Below are positions 1-6,193 of a stretch of DNA of 6,193 nucleotides, piece after piece; the first letter of the stretch is position 1, and the number at the start of each line of letters is the position of its first letter. Source of the DNA: Deltaproteobacteria bacterium. Lineage in GTDB: Bacteria; Myxococcota; Polyangia; Polyangiales; B10-G4. The position numbers were made by a program, and so were the translations under genes. The stretch spans positions 1-6,193 of the forward strand of contig JAFDCW010000419.1 of the NCBI GenBank assembly GCA_019312705.1. Direction: 5' to 3'. The notes beneath the pieces were generated by a model, which was not told the origin of the DNA, ran no database searches, and saw nothing but the letters and a program-made list of their open reading frames with translations.

Positions 1-420
1 CTCGCCGGTCTGCGGCAGGTCCCCGTGCCAGGTCATCTCGCAGCCTAGAAGCCGGTAGGCGCGCTCGCCCTTGTTGAGGAAGTCGGCGCCGAGGTAGCTG
101 ATCAGGAAGAGGTCGGCCTGGCCGGACTCGATCATGATGCCGGCGGGCATCTGGCCGTCGTGCAGGTACCAGGAGTCTTCCCGAACATCCGTTTCGGTCC
201 AGCAGGTCCCCTTCTTCATGGAGCCGGGTTCTGCTTGAATGCCTGTACAGCGATCGGCAAGCAAGAGCGGCGGCTCGGGCATGCGGACCTGCACGTCGAA
301 CCCGTCTTGCTGCGTGAAGAGCGGACCGAAAATCTCGCTGATGGCTCCGCCGGAGTGCAGGAGCAGGTCCTCCCGGGTGAACGCGGGGCCGGACGGGCGG
401 AAGGCAAGGGGGAGCTCGAC
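1..420 (-). other. FabA-like hotdog dehydratase domain of PfaC (truncated by window edge)
   Basis: The sequence from ELPLAFRPSG through IFGPLFTQQDG, RMPEPPLLLADR, WTETDV, WYLHDGQMPAGIMIESGQADL and YRLLGCEMTWHG is typical of the first PfaC dehydratase. His1052 and Glu1063 sit where FabA has its catalytic His and Asp. FabA-like DH domains dehydrate and can isomerise the double bond. Confidence 0.9.
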
Positions 421-3315
421 GCGAACGTCTGCGGAAGCAGGGACTGAAGCGGCTGCGGGAGCGGGAACGGCAACAGAAGCGGAAACGGGAACGGAAACGG
501 GAGCGGAAACGGGAACGGGAACGGAAGCGGAAACGGAAACGGAAGCGGAAACGGAAACGGGAGCGGAAACGGGAGCGGAAACGGGAGCGGAAACCCCGAC
601 GCCCGCGGACCCCAACGGCGTCAAGATCGTCTGCAAGAACTGCTGATGCAGCTGGGCTTGCTGTTCGACAAACGCCATGTGCGCCTGGGCCATCGCCACC
701 TGATGCTGGGCAAAGGCCGAGACCGGATGGCCAGCGGGGCTCGCCGTACCGATGGCTGGACCGGTGGGGACTGGGGCGCCGGGAGCGGGCGCGGGTGCGG
801 GCGCTTCGTGCACTGCCGGCGCCACGGCCGGCGGCCTGACGCCTTGGCGCGACTGCGTCGCACTGTCGGCTCGGGCCGCCTCTCGTGGCGCCTTCTCGTT
901 GAGGGGCGGCGTCGCCGGTCCATCGTGGGATGTCGGGGGCAATACCGGTGCGGGTTCCATCGTCTGCATGGCGATACCTTCGTGCTTCCGGAGTGCCGGC
1001 AATTGGACGGTCGGGCGGTGGGCCGAGAGCTCCAAGGACGGACCGTCGGGGGCTTCTGCAAAAGCCTCTGCTGGTGTGCCGACGGCGTGAACTTCGGTTG
1101 TGGCGCTTTGTCCGCCGAGGGCATCGACGGTCACCGAGAGCCGGCGCTCGATGTCGGTCCACGGGCTACCGTCGGGGCGCCGGCCGCGGGCCACGCAGAT
1201 GAGGGCGCTCGCGACTTCCACCAGGCCGACGGCTGCGTGGGCCCGGGGGAGACCCGTCGCGAAGGCTTTGGCCGTACTCGGGCCGACGCGCACTTCACCC
1301 AGGACGGCCAGGCCTTCCCGGGCCGCGTCTTCGCCTCGGCGAAGGACCAGCATGATGGCGGCATCGGCGCCTCGGTCGTCGCCCGTCGCCGCCCGGTGCA
1401 CGGGCTCCGTGGAGAGGTCCACGGCTCCGACCAGCGCCGCGTCGAGGTCACCCCGGGTGAGGCCTTCGATGGCGAGCTCGAGGGCCCGTATGCCGCTGAG
1501 CTCCTCGGCCGAGACGGTGAAGCTCGGGCCGCGCAGGTCGAGCTGAGAGCTCAGGCGATTGGCCGGGATGTTCGGCAGCACGCCGAGGACGTGGGGGGCC
1601 TCGAGGGGCGGAGCGAAGGCGTCCTGGGCTTCCTCGATCCATGCGGCGTCGGCGCCGAGGGTTTCTCCCCAGGACCGGGCCCGCCACCGGGCACCCCACC
1701 GAGACACCTCCGGGGCGCACTGATAGCCGACGAACACGCCGGTCGTGGCGGCGGGTAGCGTCAGCCCAGCGGTCGCCTCGAGGGTCGCGCTCAACAGCAT
1801 CGTCTGCTGGCCGCTCGCCTTCCTCAGGTCGTCGGGGGGAAAGCGAAGTTCCGTGAGGGGAATTCGAACCGTCCCGGCGCGCTTCAGGGTCCCGCCCGGG
1901 AGCGCCCGTTCGAGGTCGGCGGTCGACTGCCCGTCGCCGACCCGGGCGCCGACAGCGACCACGACGATGGGCGCCGCGACGGCCGACCGCGCGGTCTCGT
2001 AGCTCTGTGACGGGTCGTAGGCTTCGACTATCAGGTGGGCGTCGTTCCCTCCGAAACCAAATGCGCTCAGCCCTGCGCGCCGGGGGCCTTCCCACGGCAC
2101 GGGGCCGTCCAGGGTCTCGAAGGGTGAAGACTCGAGGGCGCCGAGGGGCGCGTCGTCGGGTCCGTCCTGGTGTGCGGTCGGCAACATCACACCCTCGCGC
2201 AGGGACTCGAGGACCTTGATGAGCCCGGCCACCCCGGCGGCGGTGATGAGGTGCCCGAGGTTGCTTTTGAGCGAGCCGATGCGTGCGCCGTGGTCCCCGT
2301 AGACCGCGGTCATCGAAGCGACCTCGCAGGCGTCGCCCACCGGCGTGCCCGTCGCGTGGCACTCGATGTACGGCACGTCCCGAGCGTCGAGGCCCGCCTG
2401 TTCGAGGCTGAGGCGCATGGCGCGCTCCTGCCCTGCCTGGCTCGGGGCGAGCAGTCCCTTGCCTCGGCCGTCGTTGCACAGGCCCACCCCACGGATCACG
2501 CCGTGGATCGTGCGGCCGGCGCGGACGGCGTCTTCGAGGCGCTCGAGGACGACGAAGCCGCAGCCTTCCGCGGCGACCAGGCCGTTGGCATCGCGGTGGA
2601 ACGGGCGGCTCTGACCGGTCTTGCTCATCGCGCCGAGGGCCGAGAAGCCAACGTGCAGGAAGAGGTCGTCGGCGCCGTTGACGGCTCCGGCCAACATGCG
2701 ATCCGCGCGTCCCTCCTGGAGGGACCGGCAGGCGTGCTCGATTGCGTAGAGCGATGAGGCGCACGCCGCGTCGATGGAATAGGCACCGCATCCGAGGCCG
2801 AGGGCCCGGGCCAGGAGGTGAGCCGGCAGGCCGCTGTTGAAGCGGTCGCCGGCGACGGCGGTGGGGATGCCCACGCGGTCCGCGAGGTCGCCGAGCCAGA
2901 CGCCCTCGGCAAACCGGGAAGCCGCCGACGAAGGCAACGAGAGATTGCCGAGCACGGCGCCGGTCCCGGCCGCGTCCGCTCCCCAGAGGTCGGCGTCGCC
3001 GAGAGCCTTCCTGGCTGTATCCAGGACCCAGTGCACGAGGGGGTCGGTGCTCGTCAGTTCGCTCGAAGGAACCCGATAACCCTCCCGGTCGAACTCGAAG
3101 TCTTCGACGTAGCCGCCGCGCCGGGTCCACGTGTGGTCGAGGATCTCGGAGCCTTCGGTCGCAACGACGTGAGCGTCCGGCACCCGCCAGCGGCCGGCCG
3201 GCGCGTCACGGAGTTGGTCCCGGCCGTCACGGGTGAGCGCGAAGAGTTCTTGGGGAGTGTGGGCGCCTGGCAACAGGCACGCCCGGCCGACGATGGCGAT
3301 CGGTGCGAATGACAT
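1..3315 (-). CDS. pfaC: PUFA synthase PfaC-type subunit: ketosynthase, chain-length factor, FabA-like dehydratase (3' end outside window)
   Basis: I checked this frame codon by codon: it is open from ATG at 3315 to the left edge, 1105 codons with no stop. Residues about 4-430 are a KS with Cys185 (DAACASS), His320 (ECHATGTPVGD), His355 (SNLGHLITAAG) and GFGGNDAH near 421, so it should be active. Residues about 446-765 are a second KS-like domain whose active-site Cys is replaced (SFTVSAEELSG, Glu605), the mark of a chain-length factor. A Pro/Ala-rich linker follows, then a Gln-rich helix (about 866-899), a Val/Ser/Ala/Pro repeat (about 906-948), and from about 966 a FabA-like hotdog dehydratase with LHDGQMPAGIMIESGQAD (His1052, Glu1063). 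I see no acyltransferase between CLF and DH. The start follows the pfaA stop by 14 nt with no clear Shine-Dalgarno sequence, so translation is probably coupled. A second DH, and in myxobacteria an acyltransferase, may follow off the edge. In myxobacterial naming this would be pfa3. Confidence 0.92.
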   Translation of the reverse strand, partial: MSFAPIAIVGRACLLPGAHTPQELFALTRDGRDQLRDAPAGRWRVPDAHVVATEGSEILDHTWTRRGGYVEDFEFDREGYRVPSSELTSTDPLVHWVLDTARKALGDADLWGADAAGTGAVLGNLSLPSSAASRFAEGVWLGDLADRVGIPTAVAGDRFNSGLPAHLLARALGLGCGAYSIDAACASSLYAIEHACRSLQEGRADRMLAGAVNGADDLFLHVGFSALGAMSKTGQSRPFHRDANGLVAAEGCGFVVLERLEDAVRAGRTIHGVIRGVGLCNDGRGKGLLAPSQAGQERAMRLSLEQAGLDARDVPYIECHATGTPVGDACEVASMTAVYGDHGARIGSLKSNLGHLITAAGVAGLIKVLESLREGVMLPTAHQDGPDDAPLGALESSPFETLDGPVPWEGPRRAGLSAFGFGGNDAHLIVEAYDPSQSYETARSAVAAPIVVVAVGARVGDGQSTADLERALPGGTLKRAGTVRIPLTELRFPPDDLRKASGQQTMLLSATLEATAGLTLPAATTGVFVGYQCAPEVSRWGARWRARSWGETLGADAAWIEEAQDAFAPPLEAPHVLGVLPNIPANRLSSQLDLRGPSFTVSAEELSGIRALELAIEGLTRGDLDAALVGAVDLSTEPVHRAATGDDRGADAAIMLVLRRGEDAAREGLAVLGEVRVGPSTAKAFATGLPRAHAAVGLVEVASALICVARGRRPDGSPWTDIERRLSVTVDALGGQSATTEVHAVGTPAEAFAEAPDGPSLELSAHRPTVQLPALRKHEGIAMQTMEPAPVLPPTSHDGPATPPLNEKAPREAARADSATQSRQGVRPPAVAPAVHEAPAPAPAPGAPVPTGPAIGTASPAGHPVSAFAQHQVAMAQAHMAFVEQQAQLHQQFLQTILTPLGSAGVGVSAPVSAPVSAPVSVSASVSVSASVPVPVSAPVSVPVSASVAVPAPAAASVPASADVRVELPLAFRPSGPAFTREDLLLHSGGAISEIFGPLFTQQDGFDVQVRMPEPPLLLADRCTGIQAEPGSMKKGTCWTETDVREDSWYLHDGQMPAGIMIESGQADLFLISYLGADFLNKGERAYRLLGCEMTWHGDLPQTGE
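475..597 (-). repeat. Hexamer repeat encoding a Val/Ser/Ala/Pro linker in PfaC
   Basis: On the plus strand this stretch is made almost wholly of GGA or GGG alternating with AAC or AGC. On the coding strand these are Val or Ala codons alternating with Ser or Pro codons, giving VSAPVSAPVSAPVSVSVSAS and similar. It lies between the Gln-rich helix after the CLF and the FabA-like dehydratase, and is probably an extended flexible tether. The hexamer unit preserves the frame whatever the copy number. Confidence 0.93.
1021..1980 (-). other. Chain-length factor (KS-beta) domain of PfaC
   Basis: A second KS-like fold begins at APIVVVAVGARVG. The stretch GPSFTVSAEELSG (around 1490-1530) aligns with the KS active-site segment, but Glu605 (codon 1501-1503) replaces Cys. 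ALVGAVDLSTEP and GADAAIMLVLRR match the rest of the fold. CLF domains pair with the KS and help set chain length, and are not themselves acylated. Confidence 0.88.
2026..3306 (-). other. Ketosynthase domain of PfaC
   Basis: A beta-ketoacyl synthase opening with APIAIVGRACLLPGA. The Cys codon is at 2761-2763 (DAACASS), and the two His codons are at 2356-2358 (ECHATGTP) and 2251-2253 (NLGHLITAAG). The C-terminal GFGGNDAHLIVE is present. The full Cys-His-His triad indicates an active condensing domain. Confidence 0.95.
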
Positions 3316-3329
3316 GGCTCGGGCGGGGC
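3316..3329 (-). other. pfaA-pfaC intergenic junction without a clear ribosome binding site
   Basis: The junction reads TGA, then a C/G-rich stretch, then ATG. The gap holds no purine-rich Shine-Dalgarno run at a normal distance; only a GAG three bases before ATG, which is too close. Translational coupling to termination of pfaA is the likely mode of initiation. There is no room for a promoter or terminator, so the genes are co-transcribed. Confidence 0.7.
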
Positions 3330-5021
3330 TCAGGCGCGCACGGACGACGACGTCCGGGAGCCGGGGAGGACGTGGGTCTCGACGCCGAGGAGCTCGGCGA
3401 CGGGGTGTCCCGACGCATCGATGAGCACGACATCCGAGATGCTGCGGTCCGCGTTCCTATCCGTGACCGTGAGGATGGCCTTCAACGGCCCGGCGACGAG
3501 ACCACGGACGAAGCGGCGGTAGCTCTTCACCGAAGTGGGTAGCGCTGCCGCGGCTCCCTCTGCATTGCAGGTCCACAAGAGCGCGAGCTGCAGGCCCCCA
3601 TCGACGAGGGCGGGGTCCGTTGCCCAGTCGCCGGCGGCCCAGCCTCGGGAGGCGGCGCCTTCGAGCATGGCCTCGAGGCCGGTCTCACCGATGTGCGGGG
3701 CGTCGACGATCACCTGGAAGGCGTCGCCGTGGAAGAGCGCGCCGCCGTCGTAAACGGTGCCCTCGAAGCGCGCGAGGGCTCCCGGACGAGGCGGAATGGA
3801 GGTGGGTGTTGGTGCGCTGCGCTCGGCTATGCCGTTGGCTGAGTACCGGGGCCGGCCATCGGCGTCGAGGAGCTCGAGGCGGAGCGTCGCTCCGTCACCA
3901 TTCGAGACTCGAGTGATGCGTATCGTGAAGCGGTCGCCCTCGTCCGCGAAGTGCTCGAGAGCCACCCCGCGCAGAACCTTGAGCTCTTCGATGGTGGAGA
4001 ATACCAGGTCGGGTCGAGTCGCCTCGACCGCTCGGGCGAAGAGCTCGAGGACCAGGGCTACGGGAAGCACCGGCTGGCCCTTCACGCGGTGGTCGTCGAT
4101 CGCCGGGAACGCCTGCCGGTCGATGAGCACGTCGAGGGTAGCTGGCGCGGACCGGCCAGCGTCTGGGGCCGAGAGCGCTTCGGGCCGTGGTTCGCCGCCG
4201 AGGACTAACTCGAGGGAGTCGCTGGTATCCGTGAGCTCGTCGACGAGTATCTGGGCGCCGACGGCGAGGGGAATCAGCGGGACCCCGAGGTCCGAAAAGT
4301 GCTTCTTGAGACCGGGCGTCACCATGCCGCCGTCCCACGGACCCCATCCGAGGCTGCGTGCGAAGAACGGGGCTGCACGGCGCCGGGACTCGACGGCGAG
4401 GACCTTGTTTAGGGTTTCGTTGGCCATCGCGTAGTCGCATTGGCCGCGATTGCCGCACCGTCCGGCGACCGACGAGAACGCGAGGAGCATCTCGAGGGGG
4501 TCCCCCGCCGTAACGTCGAGGAGCGCTCGGAGGCCCTCGACCTTCGTATCGAAGACCCGGCCCCAGTCCTCGAAGGACTTGTCGACGATGTTCCGGTCGG
4601 CGATGAGGCCCGCGCCGTGCACGATGCCGGTGATGGGCCCCCAGGCTTCGCGGACCTCCGAAAGCGCGGCGCCGAGGGCGTCCCGATCGGTGACGCTCGC
4701 GGCGACATAGCGCGCCCGTCCGCCCGCGGCCTCGATGGCCCGGAGGGTCCCCCTTACCTCGCGGCCGGCGAGGATGCGCGCTGCGTGGGCGCCAAGGTCG
4801 GCCGGTTTGATCGTGGCGCCGGCGGCCTTCGCGTCGGCGAGCAGAGCCCTCTTGATCCCAGCATCGTCCGTTGCGCCTTCGCACGACCGAGGCTCGGCTT
4901 CGAGGGCCGTTCGGCCGAGGAGGACGAAGCGTGCTGCGCTCGCCTCTGCGAGGGCGACGAGCGTCGTCGCGGTGACGCCGCGGGCGCCGCCGGATGCGAC
5001 GATGACCGATTCCTTCGTCAC
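3330..5021 (-). CDS. pfaA: PUFA synthase PfaA-type subunit, C-terminal part (KR catalytic half and PKS-like dehydratase)
   Basis: The second open frame of the pfaA-type gene has 563 codons, counted from a GTG at 5021, and ends with TGA at 3330-3332. Residues 5-276 are the catalytic half of the ketoreductase: nucleotide-binding motif SGGARGVTA (10-18), Lys160, Ser184, Tyr197 and Asn201 (YAMAN) of the short-chain dehydrogenase set, then GWGPWDGGMV. All catalytic residues are present, so NADPH-dependent beta-keto reduction is expected. Residues about 295-555 form a PKS-like double-hotdog dehydratase with HRVKGQPVLP (His311, HxxxGxxxxP) and DGGLQ (Asp474), the usual His/Asp pair. The frame has a TGA at 5094-5096, so it cannot extend into the ACP region. 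The GTG has only a weak GGA about 9 nt upstream. A real separate start here is possible, but a frameshifted single gene is more likely, because the KR structural half sits just upstream in the other frame. Confidence 0.88.
   Translation of the reverse strand: MTKESVIVASGGARGVTATTLVALAEASAARFVLLGRTALEAEPRSCEGATDDAGIKRALLADAKAAGATIKPADLGAHAARILAGREVRGTLRAIEAAGGRARYVAASVTDRDALGAALSEVREAWGPITGIVHGAGLIADRNIVDKSFEDWGRVFDTKVEGLRALLDVTAGDPLEMLLAFSSVAGRCGNRGQCDYAMANETLNKVLAVESRRRAAPFFARSLGWGPWDGGMVTPGLKKHFSDLGVPLIPLAVGAQILVDELTDTSDSLELVLGGEPRPEALSAPDAGRSAPATLDVLIDRQAFPAIDDHRVKGQPVLPVALVLELFARAVEATRPDLVFSTIEELKVLRGVALEHFADEGDRFTIRITRVSNGDGATLRLELLDADGRPRYSANGIAERSAPTPTSIPPRPGALARFEGTVYDGGALFHGDAFQVIVDAPHIGETGLEAMLEGAASRGWAAGDWATDPALVDGGLQLALLWTCNAEGAAAALPTSVKSYRRFVRGLVAGPLKAILTVTDRNADRSISDVVLIDASGHPVAELLGVETHVLPGSRTSSSVRA
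3357..4139 (-). other. PKS-like dehydratase domain at the C-terminus of PfaA
   Basis: The domain resembles the double-hotdog DH of type I PKS. The catalytic His is encoded at 4089-4091 in DDHRVKGQPVLP and the catalytic Asp at 3600-3602 in ALVDGGLQLALLW. It is distinct from the FabA-like DH of the next gene, so the synthase has at least two types of dehydratase. Confidence 0.85.
4194..5021 (-). other. Ketoreductase catalytic subdomain of PfaA
   Basis: This is a short-chain dehydrogenase fold. The cofactor loop SGGARGVTA lies at the N-terminus, FDTKVEG supplies the Lys, AFSSVAGRCGN the Ser, and CDYAMANE (Tyr codon at 4431-4433) the Tyr and Asn. No catalytic residue is missing. Confidence 0.92.
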
Positions 5022-5022
5022 G

Positions 5023-6193
5023 CGCTGCGTTCCGGGGGCAACTTCGGCTGCGTAGCTCGTCGCGGAGCGGTGTGCCGCCCCGGAGCAGCTCGGTCACGAT
5101 GACGTCGGCGAGGGTCGCTTCATTTCGGCCCGCGCTCTCGAGATCGATCGCCCGGGCAGACGCGCCAGGCCATTCCTGGGCTGCGGTTTTCGCGAGGCCC
5201 GGGAGGCCTCCGAGCCAGGCGCGCTCACTCGGCTGCTGGCCGCTGAGACCGAAATCGCCGCCCGTATCTTGGACGGTGACGAAGATCCCGGGGCCCTCGG
5301 TGAGCCTCGCAGCGACGGCCTTGGCGGCGCTGAATGCATCGCGCTGGACTCGGAGGGCGTCGTCGACGCTCCCTACCTCGGCGAGGCCGCCCAGGAAGAT
5401 GACCCCATCGCTCGCAGCGTCCGGAGCGCCTGCCGCGGCTTTGACGCCATACTTGGTCAGGCCGCCCGCCACCAATTCGGCGAGGCCCGAGCCTCCGTCG
5501 ACGACTGCAACCGCACGGGCGTCGAGCAGCCCCCGGAGAGCGAAACCGGTCGCCGGTGTCGCTTCGAGACGAAGTGCCCAGCGCATCGACTGGGGCATCT
5601 GAGGGGCGGAGCGCCGGGAGGACGAAGCCGAAGTGGCCCCCCCTGTTGGCGAGGCTTCACCGCCGCCGGCCTGTTGCATCCGGTCTACGATCTCCTGGAG
5701 GGTGCGCAGCTTGCCGAGTTCGGCGGGGTCGACCTCGGGCAGGTCGGGCGCTTGATCTCGCATGGCGGCGAGGATCTCGACGCGCTTGATGGAGTCGACG
5801 CCGAGGTCGCCGGCGAGGTCCATGGAGAGCTCGAGCATGTCGACGGGGTAGCCGGTCTTTTCGGCGACGACCGTGAGCATGAGGGCTTGTAGATCGATGG
5901 CGGGTGCGGCGGGTGCTACCGATGCGGCGGTCGGTGCGGCCGCTTGGAGCGTGCGCAGCTTGCCGAGCTCGGCGGGGTCGACCTCGGGCAGGTCGGGCGC
6001 TTGGTCTCTCATCGCGGCGAGGATCTCGACGCGCTTGATGGAGTCGACGCCGAGGTCGCCGGCGAGGTCCATGGAGAGTTCGAGCATGTCGACGGGGTAG
6101 CCGGTCTTTTCGGCGACGACCGTGAGCATGAGGGCTTGTAGATCGATGGCGGGTGCGGCGGGTGCTACCGATGCGGCGGTCGGTGCGGCCGCT
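5023..6193 (-). CDS. pfaA: PUFA synthase PfaA-type subunit, middle part (ACP-ACP-KR structural half), partial at 5' end and frame-broken at 3' end
   Basis: This is the internal part of a multidomain polyunsaturated fatty acid synthase. It enters from the right edge in the middle of an inter-ACP linker. Counting from the first Met of the visible ACP (position 6129), residues 1-62 and 84-145 are two identical ACP domains, each with the phosphopantetheine site GVDSIKR (Ser30 and Ser113). A Gly/Ala/Ser-rich linker follows. From about residue 182 (SMRWALRLE) comes the KR structural subdomain, with the family-typical stretches GIFVTVQDTGG, GLPGLAKTAAQEWP and AIDLE. Family-like sequence ends near VTELLRGG (about 5080). 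Beyond this the frame stays open to 3895, but it encodes only Arg/Pro-rich sequence that shadows the KR and DH coded in another frame, so I do not count that tail as protein. The end given here is therefore approximate. In an intact gene this part would be fused to the 3330-5021 part. The KS and MAT domains expected upstream are outside the window. Confidence 0.85.
5097..5586 (-). other. Ketoreductase structural subdomain of PfaA
   Basis: The region encodes SMRWALRLEATP to VTELLRGG, the non-catalytic Rossmann-like half that precedes the catalytic KR half in PfaA and PKS proteins. VTVQDTGGDFGL and GLPGLAKTAAQEWP are characteristic of PUFA synthase KR. It is read in the ACP frame and its partner subdomain is read one nucleotide further on. 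Confidence 0.8.
5674..5895 (-). other. Acyl carrier protein domain, last copy of the array
   Basis: Over the 62 residues from MLTVVAEKTG to LRTLQ this domain is identical in protein to the copy upstream. The attachment Ser is encoded at 5791-5793 (GVDSIKR). It ends in EIVDRMQQ, the usual C-terminal ACP helix, and is followed by a Gly/Ser/Ala-rich linker into the ketoreductase structural half. Confidence 0.93.
5696..6193 (-). repeat. Tandem 249-bp in-frame repeat (ACP plus linker)
   Basis: The unit of 249 bp (83 codons) is present about twice before the edge. Aligning 5697-5944 with 5946-6193 gives 6 mismatches in 248 positions (97.6% identity). All six are synonymous (Thr, Glu, Asp, Arg, Ala and Glu codons). 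The 64 nt of linker at 5881-5944 and 6130-6193 are identical. A period that is a multiple of three keeps the frame, so copies can be gained or lost without breaking the gene. Confidence 0.95.
5944..6144 (-). other. Acyl carrier protein domain, upstream visible copy
   Basis: This phosphopantetheine-binding domain lies within the pfaA-type protein. The attachment Ser is encoded at 6040-6042 in GVDSIKRVEIL. The core reads from IDLQALMLTVVAEKTG to AELGKLRTLQ. After LRTLQ it runs into the linker AAAPTAASVAPAAPAIDLQA and so to the next ACP, whereas the last ACP continues into EIVDRM. The sequence right at the window edge repeats the same linker, which suggests at least one more ACP beyond it. Confidence 0.93.

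Noticed and set aside
475..597. Possible CRISPR array or regulatory iteron block
   Set aside because: The repeat unit is only six bases, without spacers, and it lies inside an uninterrupted coding frame where it reads as a protein linker.
646..1758. A 370-codon open frame on the plus strand
   Set aside because: It is antisense to the CLF and linker of the pfaC-type gene, has no family resemblance, and its composition follows the GC bias of the real gene on the other strand.
2170..2757. A 195-codon open frame on the plus strand
   Set aside because: It is antisense to the ketosynthase active-site region, which is unmistakable on the minus strand. It has no start signal or recognisable motif.
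1448..3130. A 560-codon open frame on the minus strand, rich in Arg, Pro and Gly
   Set aside because: It overlaps the KS-CLF coding region in another frame of the same strand and shows no domain or motif. It is a shadow produced by high GC, where stop codons are rare.
3895..5022. Continuation of the ACP reading frame beyond the KR structural half (about 375 codons)
   Set aside because: It encodes Arg/Pro-rich sequence with no domain similarity, while the frame offset by one base encodes a clear ketoreductase and dehydratase. It is the out-of-frame tail after the frame break.
5696..6193. Possible assembly duplication of one ACP unit
   Set aside because: The copies differ at six positions, all silent, and the last one joins a different downstream sequence (EIVDRM versus the inter-ACP linker). 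Tandem ACPs are normal for PfaA, so real repeats are the better reading, though the copy number remains open.

Overview
The window carries part of a bacterial polyunsaturated fatty acid (PUFA) synthase operon, the iterative type I 'Pfa' FAS/PKS family. Everything coding is on the minus strand and read right to left. The DNA is GC-rich with strongly GC-biased third codon positions, so long open frames appear in several wrong frames. The organism is probably a GC-rich bacterium of the myxobacterial (deltaproteobacterial) kind, because pfaA is followed directly by a pfaC-type gene. That taxonomic reading is an inference from gene order and composition only.

Layout in transcription order. Positions 6193-3330 hold the 3' part of a pfaA-type gene: two near-identical acyl carrier protein (ACP) domains (the array continues off the right edge), the structural half of a ketoreductase (KR), the catalytic half of the KR, and a PKS-like dehydratase (DH). 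The KS and malonyl-transferase domains expected at the N-terminus lie outside the window. The reading frame changes between the two KR halves (about 5022-5096), so the gene shows as two open frames. After a 13-14 nt gap without a clear Shine-Dalgarno sequence, a pfaC-type gene starts at 3315 and stays open to position 1 (1105 codons, 3' end outside the window). It encodes an intact ketosynthase (KS), a chain-length factor (CLF) with Glu in place of the active-site Cys, a long linker containing a Val/Ser/Ala/Pro repeat built from DNA hexamers, and the start of a FabA-like hotdog dehydratase.

How the parts work together, from family knowledge: the KS/CLF pair condenses malonyl units onto a chain carried on the ACP array, the KR reduces the beta-keto group, and the PKS-like and FabA-like DH domains dehydrate or isomerise at chosen steps to set the methylene-interrupted cis double bonds. 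A separate enoyl reductase (PfaD/Pfa1) is needed but is not in the window. The final product (EPA, DHA, ARA or other) cannot be read from the sequence.

There are no RNA genes, transposons, CRISPR arrays, promoters or terminators that I can support, and no non-coding stretch longer than the 14 nt junction. The points most worth a second look are the frame break inside the KR, the ACP repeats that differ only at synonymous sites, and the hexamer-repeat linker.
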